Shown here: positions 1 to 5,230 of the stretch, in pieces
Numbering within the stretch: the first letter of the stretch is position 1
Layout: every line of letters begins with the position of its first letter
Assembly: GCA_016870425.1 (NCBI GenBank)
Contig: VGBQ01000174.1
Coordinates: 1 to 5,230, forward strand
DNA length: 5,230 nt
Origin: Actinomycetota bacterium
Lineage (GTDB): Bacteria > Actinomycetota > Actinomycetes > S36-B12
Direction: 5' to 3'
Program-made: the position numbers and the translations under genes
The notes under the pieces: model-generated
What the model was told of the DNA's origin: nothing
Databases searched by the model: none
The model's input: only the letters and a program-made list of their open reading frames with translations

Positions 1-1811
1 CCGGTGTCCGGGTGCGGGTGCGGTTTTCCGGACGGCTGGTCGACGGCTTCGTTGTCGACCGGGTCGAGGAGAGCGAGCACGCTCGCCTCGCGCCGCTCCA
101 GCGCGTCGTGTCGCCGGTCCCCACGCTGACCCCCGAGGTGCTGGAGCTCGCGCGCGCCGTGGCGGATCGCTACGCCGGCACCCTGCCCGACGTGCTGCGA
201 TCGGCCATCCCACCCCGGCACGCTCGGGCGGAGTCACAGGTGCTGGCGAACGATGTGGCGCCCTGCGCACTCCCCGACGGCGTTGAGTCGGCCGCCTGGG
301 GCGACTACACCGGCGGGTCGGCGTTCGTCCAGCGTCTGGCAGCGGGGGAGCGGGGCTTGCGCGCAGTCTGGACGTCGGCGCCAGGCACGGGGGTGTCACC
401 GGCCGGAGACTGGCCCCGGCTGATCGCGGGGACCGCCCTGGCAGCTGCCCACCACGGGGGCGTCGTCGTCGTGGTGCCCGACGCGCGCGACGTCGCGCGG
501 GTCGCCTCGGCGCTCGATGCCGCGGGGGGTGCGGACGCCTACGCCTGCCTCACCGCGGACGCCGGTCCGCAACGCCGCTTCGCATCCTTCCTGCGCGTGC
601 TCACCGGTCACGTCCCGATCGCCCTGGGGACACGGGCAGCGGCCTTCGCTCCCGTGGCTTCGCCAACCCTGCTCCTGCTGTGGGATGACGGCGACGAGAG
701 CCTCGCCGAGCCGCATGCTCCGGGCTGGCATGCGCGCGAGGTCCTCGCTCTGCGCTCGCACCTCACGGGCGCGTCCTTGCTCGTCGGCGGCTACACCCGG
801 ACCGCAGAGACCCAGCAGTGGATCGCGACGTCCTGGGCCGCGCCGCTGACGCCGCAACGCAGCGCACTGCGCGCGGCGGCGCCGAGGGTCATCCCCGATG
901 ACGACGGCGCCCGCATCCCGAGACGCGCTTACGACGCCGCGCGCGATGCCCTGGCGCACGGCCCCGTCCTCGTGCAGGTCAGTCGCCGGGGCTACGTGCC
1001 CAGCCTTGCCTGCCAGCGCTGCCGTGAGCGTGCCGCGTGCCCCGCATGCGGTGGCCCACTCGCCCTGGGCGCTCTTGGCAGCGCACCTGTCTGCCGATGG
1101 TGCGGCACGCGTGTTGCTCCGTGGTCCTGCAGATCCTGCGGCGGCGACCGCCTGCGCGCAGTGGCCGTCGGCTCGTCACGCACCGCCGAGGAGCTCGGAC
1201 GCGCATTCCCGGGAGTGCCGGTGGTCACATCGACCGGCGACAAGAGCGTGGCTGAGGTGGGCGCGGATCCCGCTCTTGTCGTGGCGACGACCGGCACGGA
1301 GCCGTGGGCCCTGGATGGTTACGCCGCCGTCCTGCTCCTCGACGCGGCCGCGCAGACGTCGCGCGGAGCCCTGCGCGCGGGGGAGGAGACCGCGCGGCGG
1401 TGGTTCGCGGCGGCGGCCCTGGCCCGTCCCGGTGCGCCCGTCGTCGTCACCGCCGACGCGGGTCTTCCCGTCGTCCAATCCCTCATCCGCTGGGATCCCG
1501 GTTGGTTGGCAGAGCGCGAGCTCGCCGAGCGCCGCGAGCTCGGGCTGCCCCCTGCCGTGCGCGTGGCCACGCTGACGGGCGACCCCGTCGCGGTTCGGGA
1601 GGCAGCGCAGGACATGCCCGTCACCGCTCGAGTGCTCGGTCCACTGCCCGTCGCGGGCAGCGAGGATGCGCGGGTCCTCGTGACAGTGGACAGGCGGCAC
1701 GGTGGCGATCTGTCCCGGACCCTCAGCGCCATTGCAGCGACTCGCACGGCGCGCAAGGACCCGTTGCGACTGCACCTGGCCATTGACCCGCCAGACTGGG
1801 GCGGGGACTGA
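1..1811 (+). CDS. priA: Primosomal protein N' homologue PriA, helicase-degenerate actinobacterial type (5' partial)
   Basis: The gene is open at the left edge: the frame continues upstream of the GTG at 12 (GGT GTC CGG at 3-11), and GVRVRVRFSGRLVDGFV is an internal PriA N-terminal motif, so the true start lies outside the window. Residues below count from GTG 12. The N-terminal part matches the PriA DNA-binding and winged-helix region (TPEVLELARAVADRYAGTLPD, about 40-60). The zinc domain is complete, with eight cysteines at 334, 337, 343, 346, 361, 364, 373 and 376 in four C-x2-C pairs. It is followed by the PriA C-terminal domain ending IDPPDWGGD. In classical PriA these parts recognise stalled forks and reload the replicative helicase. 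The ATPase is eroded: no GKT/S Walker A is seen (PGTGVSPAGDW near 120), DDGDE at 225-229 stands where DEEH is expected, and no QxxGRxGR motif VI is present. This fits the actinobacterial family, annotated as probably lacking helicase activity. The role here in restart without unwinding is inferred. Confidence 0.93.
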   Translation, partial: GVRVRVRFSGRLVDGFVVDRVEESEHARLAPLQRVVSPVPTLTPEVLELARAVADRYAGTLPDVLRSAIPPRHARAESQVLANDVAPCALPDGVESAAWGDYTGGSAFVQRLAAGERGLRAVWTSAPGTGVSPAGDWPRLIAGTALAAAHHGGVVVVVPDARDVARVASALDAAGGADAYACLTADAGPQRRFASFLRVLTGHVPIALGTRAAAFAPVASPTLLLLWDDGDESLAEPHAPGWHAREVLALRSHLTGASLLVGGYTRTAETQQWIATSWAAPLTPQRSALRAAAPRVIPDDDGARIPRRAYDAARDALAHGPVLVQVSRRGYVPSLACQRCRERAACPACGGPLALGALGSAPVCRWCGTRVAPWSCRSCGGDRLRAVAVGSSRTAEELGRAFPGVPVVTSTGDKSVAEVGADPALVVATTGTEPWALDGYAAVLLLDAAAQTSRGALRAGEETARRWFAAAALARPGAPVVVTADAGLPVVQSLIRWDPGWLAERELAERRELGLPPAVRVATLTGDPVAVREAAQDMPVTARVLGPLPVAGSEDARVLVTVDRRHGGDLSRTLSAIAATRTARKDPLRLHLAIDPPDWGGD

Positions 1812-1837
1812 TCACACGCGCGCATCGCACCTACACT
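1809..1837 (+). promoter_or_regulatory. Possible promoter for def-fmt-rsmB
   Basis: The 62-nt gap after priA contains TACACT at 1832-1837, a good actinobacterial sigma-70-type -10 box (TAnnnT). The hexamer TGATCA at 1809-1814, overlapping the priA stop codon, lies 17 bp upstream but matches TTGACA at only 3 of 6 positions. Transcription would start around 1843-1845 and give a leader of about 30 nt before def. This is pattern matching only. In GC-rich DNA a TAnnnT box stands out, but the weak -35 keeps confidence modest. No rho-independent terminator separates priA from def, so readthrough is also likely. Confidence 0.4.
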
Positions 1838-1862
1838 GGTGGGAGTCCTGTCCGTCACCCGC

Positions 1863-1868
1863 AAGGAG
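1863..1868 (+). promoter_or_regulatory. Shine-Dalgarno site of def
   Basis: AAGGAG lies 5 nt upstream of the ATG at 1874. It is the clearest ribosome binding site in the window and fixes the def start. It also argues that def is the first gene of its translational unit, since fmt just downstream has no comparable site. Confidence 0.8.
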
Positions 1869-1873
1869 TCGCC

Positions 1874-2419
1874 ATGGCCGTGCAGCCGATCCGCCTCTTC
1901 GGCGATCCTGTGCTGCGCACCCCTGCCGATCCCGTCGACACCTTCGACAAGGAGTTGCGCAAGCTCGTCCAGGACCTCACCGACACCATGCGCGATGCGC
2001 CCGGCAGCGGCCTCGCCGCCCCTCAGATAGGCGTCTCCCTGCGTGTCTTCACCTGGTGGGTCGACGACGAGCTCGGTCACCTGTGCAACCCCGTCCTGGA
2101 TCTCTCCGAAGACATCCAGGAGGGTGACGAGGGCTGCCTGTCCATCCCGGAGCTGGCATTTGACACTCGGCGGGCCCGTCGGGTCGTGGCCAAGGGCATG
2201 GACATGCATGGCGAGCCCGTGACGGTGGAGGGCAGCGATCTGCTGGCCCGGGCCCTGCAGCATGAGACCGACCACCTCGACGGGATTCTCTTCATCGACC
2301 GTCTCGATCCCGAGACGCGCAAGGAGGCCATGAAGGCCATCCGCGAGGCGGAGTGGTTCGGCGAGGCGGCCCCCGAGGTGCGGCTCAGTCCGCACACCGT
2401 CTCCGCCAAGTGGCTGTGA
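1874..2419 (+). CDS. def: Peptide deformylase
   Basis: A 181-residue cytoplasmic metalloenzyme that removes the N-formyl group from the initiator methionine of nascent proteins, usually a step needed before methionine aminopeptidase can act. All three family motifs are present: motif 1 GSGLAAPQIGV at 44-54 (Gln51), motif 2 EGCLS at 86-90 (Cys88, metal ligand), and motif 3 QHETDHLDG at 129-137 (His130 and His134 metal ligands, Glu131 catalytic). The N-terminal IRLFGDPVLRTPADPV is typical of the family. Length is normal for a deformylase. The start is supported by AAGGAG 5 nt upstream. It is followed after only 4 nt by fmt, which carries out the opposite reaction on initiator tRNA; this is a common bacterial pairing. 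Nothing in the sequence suggests loss of function. Confidence 0.97.
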   Translation: MAVQPIRLFGDPVLRTPADPVDTFDKELRKLVQDLTDTMRDAPGSGLAAPQIGVSLRVFTWWVDDELGHLCNPVLDLSEDIQEGDEGCLSIPELAFDTRRARRVVAKGMDMHGEPVTVEGSDLLARALQHETDHLDGILFIDRLDPETRKEAMKAIREAEWFGEAAPEVRLSPHTVSAKWL

Positions 2420-2423
2420 CCGC

Positions 2424-3347
2424 ATGCGCCTGGTCTTCGCCGGCACCCCAGACGTGGCTCTCCCGAGCCTCGATGCCCTAATCGCTTCGCGACACGACGT
2501 CGTCGCCGTCCTCACGCGACCGCCGGCCCCTGCCGGGCGGGGCCGCGCGCCGCGCCCCAGCCCCGTGCAGGTGCGTGCCGAGGAGTTGGGCCTGCCCGTC
2601 CTCGCGCCCGCCAGCTTGCGCGAGGCCGACGCGATCGCGTCGATAGCGGAGTTCGCGCCCGACTGCTGCCCCGTGGTCGCCTACGGCGCACTGCTGCCGC
2701 CGGAGGCGCTGGTCATCCCGGCGTACGGATGGATCAACCTGCACTTCTCGCTCCTGCCGCGGTGGCGCGGCGCGGCGCCCGTGCAGCACGCCATCCGCGC
2801 GGGTGACACCGAGACCGGGGCCACGACCTTCCGCATCGACGAGGGCCTCGACACCGGGCCGATCCTTCTGCAGGAGCTCACGGGCATTGGTGAGCACGAC
2901 ACGAGCGGCGCACTCGTCGAGCGCATGGCCGCGTCGGGGGCCGCGCTCCTCGTCGCCACGATCGATGGACTTGACGACGGCACGCTGATCGCGAGACCCC
3001 AGTCGCAGGATGGCGTCACGCTGGCGCCTCGCATCGACGCCGATGACGTCCGCATCGACTGGTCTGCGCCAGCCGCCGTCGTCGACCGGCTCATCCGCTC
3101 ATCGACGCCGGCTCCCGGCGGCTGGACCACACTGCGTGGCGCACGCCTGCGCCTCGGGCCGGTGGAGGTCACCGACGTGACCGACCTCGCTCCAGGGGAG
3201 CTTCGCGCCGGCAAGCGCGACGTGCTCGTGGGCACCGGCTCGGCCGCCGTGCGCTTGGGCACGCTCATTGCCGAGGGCAAACGCCCCATGTCCGCAGCCG
3301 ACTGGGTGCGCGGGCTGCGGTTGGAGCCCGGCGAGGCTTTCGCGTGA
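2424..3347 (+). CDS. fmt: Methionyl-tRNA formyltransferase
   Basis: A 307-residue enzyme that transfers the formyl group from 10-formyltetrahydrofolate to Met-tRNA(fMet), preparing it for initiation. The N-terminal formyltransferase domain begins MRLVFAGTPDVALPSL. It carries the folate-binding signature INLHFSLLPRWRGAAPVQ (104-121), with catalytic Asn105 and His107, and the third catalytic residue Asp143 in GLDTGPIL. The C-terminal domain, about 205-307, is the OB-fold-like tRNA-binding region and includes the conserved KRPMSAADWVRG near the end. Length is normal. The start codon is 4 nt after the def stop and has only a poor Shine-Dalgarno candidate (AAGTGG about 9 nt upstream), so translation is probably coupled to def. 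The stop overlaps the rsmB start. The gene appears intact. Confidence 0.97.
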   Translation: MRLVFAGTPDVALPSLDALIASRHDVVAVLTRPPAPAGRGRAPRPSPVQVRAEELGLPVLAPASLREADAIASIAEFAPDCCPVVAYGALLPPEALVIPAYGWINLHFSLLPRWRGAAPVQHAIRAGDTETGATTFRIDEGLDTGPILLQELTGIGEHDTSGALVERMAASGAALLVATIDGLDDGTLIARPQSQDGVTLAPRIDADDVRIDWSAPAAVVDRLIRSSTPAPGGWTTLRGARLRLGPVEVTDVTDLAPGELRAGKRDVLVGTGSAAVRLGTLIAEGKRPMSAADWVRGLRLEPGEAFA

Positions 3348-4801
3348 CGAGCGAGACGCGCCCGCCCCGCAAGCGCAGCCGCGCGCCGCATGGCCGCAGG
3401 CGCACCGCCCGTGGCGCGGCGTACGACCTGCTCCATGCCGTGCACGTCGATGGCGCCTACGCCAACATCGCGATGCCAGAGATCCTCGCGCAGGCGAGCC
3501 TGTCGCCGCGCGATGCGGCACTCGCGACCGAGCTGGCCTACGGCACTCTGCGCTGGCAGGGCCTCTACGACGCGATTCTCGCCGAGTGCGTCGACCGCCC
3601 GCTGGGGGAGCTCGACGGCCGCCTGCTCGATGTGCTGCGCCTGGGCACCCACCAGATCGTCAACATGCGCGTCCCCGCGCATGCGGCGGTCGGCGAGACT
3701 GTCGAGTTGGCACGCGATGTCATCGGCGAGGGCCCTGCTCGGCTGGCGAATGCTGTCCTGCGTCGCGTTGTGGACGGGGGCGACCTCGAGGCCTGGCGGC
3801 AGCGGGTTGCCGTCGGCCCCGACGCGCTGGCCATTGCGACCTCGCATCCGCGATGGATCGTCACCGCCCTGCGCGAGGCCCTCGCGAGGCAGGGGGGCGC
3901 ACCCCAATGGCCCGACCGGCCGGCGGAGCCGCCCCTGTCGGGCCAGCCCGGCGGGCCGGCGGAGCCGCCCCTGTCGGGCTCCGACGGTTTGCGCGCGCTA
4001 CTCGATGCCGACAACGCTCCCGCGCGCCCCTCGCTCGTGGCGCGGCGTATGTCCGTCGATGAGCTCCTCGCCCTGCCGGGAGTCGAGCCCGGGCGCTGGT
4101 CGCCGCTGGCGGCCACCCTTGCCGAGGGGCGACCCGATGAACTCGCCGCCGTGCGCGATGGCCGAGTCGGCGTTCAAGACGAGGGCAGCCAGCTTGTCGC
4201 ACTCGCGCTGGCCAATGCCCCGCTGTCCGGGTCGGATGCGATGTGGGTCGACCTTGCGGCGGGCCCCGGGGGCAAGGCTGCGCTCTTGTCTCGCTTCGCT
4301 CGGGAGCGCGGGGCCCAACTCACCTGCATTGAGCTCCACCCTCATCGAGCTGATCTCGTGCGCAAGGCACTGGGTCCGGGATCGCACGATGTGCGCGTCG
4401 GCGATGCGCGCGAGGCCCTGCCGCCCGACTGTGCCGACAGAGTGCTGCTCGATGCGCCATGCACGGGCATAGGAGCCCTGCGCCGACGGCCCGAGGCGCG
4501 GTGGCGACGATCGCCTGCGGACCTGGCGACGCTCGGCCCGCTCCAGCGCGGCCTGCTCAATGCGGCGATCGACGTTGCTCGTCCAGGTGGAGTCATCGCC
4601 TACTCCACATGCTCGCCGCACGTGGCCGAGACCGACCTGGTCGTGGAAGACGTGCTCCGCAAGCGGACCGACGTCGAGCTGATCGATGCGCGCCCGCTCC
4701 TGCCCGGTGTGCCCGACCTAGGTCCGGGGCCTGCACTCCGTCTGTGGCCGCACATTCACGGCACCGATGGGATGTTCCTGGCGATGCTCCGGCGCCGCTA
4801 G
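3344..4801 (+). CDS. rsmB: 16S rRNA (cytosine(967)-C5)-methyltransferase RsmB (Sun/Fmu)
   Basis: A 485-residue SAM-dependent methyltransferase predicted to make m5C967 (E. coli numbering) in 16S rRNA. After a basic tail (1-22), residues about 23-165 form the NusB-like RNA-binding domain (ARGAAYDLLHAV, ELAYGTLRWQG, RLANAVLRRV). The C-terminal Rossmann domain has SAM motif I DLAAGPGGKAALL (303-315), acidic Glu330 and Asp354, motif IV LLDAPCTGIG with Asp370 and Cys373, and motif VI YSTCSPHVAETD with Cys423, the expected nucleophile. Both cysteines of the m5C mechanism are therefore present. The GTG start overlaps the fmt stop (GTGA), with GAGG 7 nt upstream, which suggests coupled translation. 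The protein is longer than E. coli RsmB (429 aa). Part of the excess is the basic tail and part is a linker (about 180-215) made largely of a 12-residue tandem repeat. The insertion lies outside both catalytic and RNA-binding cores, so activity is probably kept. Confidence 0.95.
   Translation: MTSETRPPRKRSRAPHGRRRTARGAAYDLLHAVHVDGAYANIAMPEILAQASLSPRDAALATELAYGTLRWQGLYDAILAECVDRPLGELDGRLLDVLRLGTHQIVNMRVPAHAAVGETVELARDVIGEGPARLANAVLRRVVDGGDLEAWRQRVAVGPDALAIATSHPRWIVTALREALARQGGAPQWPDRPAEPPLSGQPGGPAEPPLSGSDGLRALLDADNAPARPSLVARRMSVDELLALPGVEPGRWSPLAATLAEGRPDELAAVRDGRVGVQDEGSQLVALALANAPLSGSDAMWVDLAAGPGGKAALLSRFARERGAQLTCIELHPHRADLVRKALGPGSHDVRVGDAREALPPDCADRVLLDAPCTGIGALRRRPEARWRRSPADLATLGPLQRGLLNAAIDVARPGGVIAYSTCSPHVAETDLVVEDVLRKRTDVELIDARPLLPGVPDLGPGPALRLWPHIHGTDGMFLAMLRRR
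3908..3979 (+). repeat. In-frame 2 x 36 bp tandem repeat with palindromic arms, inside rsmB
   Basis: Two adjacent 36-bp units, 3908-3943 and 3944-3979, agree at 32 of 36 positions by eye. The last 26 bp of each (3918-3943 and 3954-3979) are identical. As 36 is a multiple of three, the reading frame is kept and RsmB gains WPDRPAEPPLSG followed by QPGGPAEPPLSG (189-212). Each unit carries inverted arms. Unit 1 has GCCCGAC (3910-3916) against GTCGGGC (3937-3943). Unit 2 has AGCCCG (3945-3950) against CGGGCT (3975-3980). An inner GGCGG/CCGCC pair is present in both. It lies between SHPRWIVTALREAL and LRALLDADN, where most RsmB proteins have only a short connection. Origin by local duplication or by insertion of a dispersed palindromic element is inference. 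Confidence 0.85.
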
Positions 4802-4804
4802 CAT
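4799..4804 (+). promoter_or_regulatory. Possible -10 box for leaderless transcription of the downstream membrane protein gene
   Basis: TAGCAT overlaps the rsmB stop codon (TAG at 4799-4801) and ends 6 nt before the ATG at 4811. That spacing would place the transcription start at or next to the A of the ATG, the arrangement seen for leaderless actinobacterial genes. The gene has no Shine-Dalgarno sequence upstream, which fits. No good -35 is seen: TTCCTG at 4775-4780 is a weak match at 18 bp spacing. The call is tentative. Confidence 0.35.
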
Positions 4805-4810
4805 CCCGCA

Positions 4811-5230
4811 ATGGCGCTCCGAGCGACTAATCCCCGCATCTCGACGTGGCTCATGGCGGCCACGTATGCCCTCGCCGGCCCAGGTATCGCGATTGGCATG
4901 TACACCGTCTTCCTTGACCCGCCGTCACTGACGTGGGCGGCGCTGCTGACGGTAGGTGGCGGAGGGATCCTGTCCTTCTTCCGGCACGCGGTGTTCCATC
5001 GCAGTGACGCGGCGCGCATGGGCTGGGACTACGGCACCACCAATGCCTTCCAGATCGAGACGGGCCTGGCCAATCTGGCCTGGGGACTCGTGGCGATCCT
5101 CGCGGTGGTCCTCGGGTGGGGAATCGTCGTGGAAGGCGCGACCTTCTTGGTGTTCGGCGTCTACATGATCGGCGCGGCCGTAGCCCAGGTGATCTACAAG
5201 CGGGGCATTCCGGTGGCCCTGCTCTCTGTG
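4811..5230 (+). CDS. Multi-pass membrane protein, probably DUF6790-like (3' partial)
   Basis: The frame is open from ATG 4811 to the right edge: 140 codons with no stop, and the gene continues beyond. The product is strongly hydrophobic, with likely membrane segments at about 12-35, 40-57, 83-104 and 108-127 and a further one starting near 132. Between segments 2 and 3 is a polar stretch, RHAVFHRSDAARMGWDYG, followed by NAFQIETGLANLAWG. The pattern H-x(n)-A-R-x-G-W then F-Q-x-E-x-G-x-A-N-L resembles small membrane proteins of the DUF6790 type as I recall them; this is recognition by eye. No function is known to me for that family and no catalytic motif is evident. An alternative start is Met15 (ATG 4853). 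Neither start has a clear Shine-Dalgarno sequence, but a TAGCAT box 6 nt before 4811 favours the first. It may be transcribed with rsmB or on its own; nothing ties it functionally to translation. Confidence 0.75.
   Translation, partial: MALRATNPRISTWLMAATYALAGPGIAIGMYTVFLDPPSLTWAALLTVGGGGILSFFRHAVFHRSDAARMGWDYGTTNAFQIETGLANLAWGLVAILAVVLGWGIVVEGATFLVFGVYMIGAAVAQVIYKRGIPVALLSV

Noticed and set aside
12..14. GTG at 12 as the true start of priA
   Set aside because: The frame is open upstream to the window edge, and the encoded residues are an internal conserved stretch of the PriA N-terminal domain, so the gene is cut by the window.
1512..1545. Repeated CGCGAGCTCG in priA
   Set aside because: It simply encodes the ERELAERRELGLPP stretch typical of the PriA C-terminal region. 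Repetition of Glu-Leu codons explains it.
1319..2515. 398-codon open frame on the minus strand
   Set aside because: It is antisense to the end of priA, the promoter gap, all of def and the start of fmt. In GC-rich DNA the complementary frames stay open by codon bias. Its translation is low-complexity Arg/Ser/Ala/Gly with no recognisable motif.
2681..3907. 408-codon open frame on the minus strand across fmt and rsmB
   Set aside because: It is a shadow of two clearly identified genes. The composition is biased, no motif is seen and no credible ribosome binding site is present.
3268..4062. 264-codon frame on the plus strand overlapping the fmt end and rsmB
   Set aside because: It is out of frame with two intact enzymes carrying all catalytic motifs. 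The product is an Arg/Ala/Pro-rich translation typical of off-frame GC-rich sequence.
4217..4240. A third PLSGSD peptide in RsmB (residues 293-298), as if the repeat had spread within the gene
   Set aside because: Codon choice differs from the repeat units, and this position in actinobacterial RsmB commonly reads like APLxGxD just before the SAM motif, so the resemblance is most likely chance.
1..5230. tRNA or rRNA genes, CRISPR arrays, insertion sequences, attachment sites, riboswitches, rho-independent terminators
   Set aside because: I looked for these and found none. The window is almost fully covered by identified coding sequence, and the one 62-nt gap has no convincing hairpin followed by a T run.

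Overview
The window is a very GC-rich stretch of an actinobacterial chromosome (Actinomycetota). Evidence for this is the strong G/C preference at third codon positions, GTG starts, the degenerate actinobacterial form of PriA, and the gene order priA-def-fmt-rsmB. I cannot name the genus from the sequence alone; an Actinomycetales- or Micrococcales-like organism is a guess. All genes lie on the + strand, and coding density is close to 100%.

Layout: (1) 1-1811 is the 3' part of priA, a replication-restart protein homologue whose helicase motifs are eroded but whose eight zinc-binding cysteines are intact. (2) 1812-1873 is the only intergenic gap of note. It holds a plausible -10 element (TACACT) and a clear Shine-Dalgarno sequence. 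(3) 1874-2419 is def, peptide deformylase. (4) 2424-3347 is fmt, methionyl-tRNA formyltransferase, only 4 nt after def. (5) 3344-4801 is rsmB, the 16S rRNA m5C967 methyltransferase, overlapping fmt by 4 nt (GTGA). (6) 4811-5230, open at the right edge, is a small multi-pass membrane protein that looks like the DUF6790 type; its function is unknown.

def, fmt and rsmB form a tight translation-related unit. Fmt puts the formyl group on initiator Met-tRNA, Def removes it from nascent proteins, and RsmB modifies 16S rRNA near the P site. The membrane protein follows the rsmB stop by 9 nt. It lacks a Shine-Dalgarno sequence but has a TAGCAT box placed as expected for a leaderless transcript, so it may be expressed independently.

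Most of the window is ordinary housekeeping sequence. The most unusual feature is an in-frame 2 x 36 bp tandem repeat with palindromic arms inside rsmB (3908-3979). It adds a Pro/Gly-rich linker between the RNA-binding and catalytic halves of the enzyme. I found no convincing evidence of a new multi-gene system, mobile element, CRISPR array or RNA gene.
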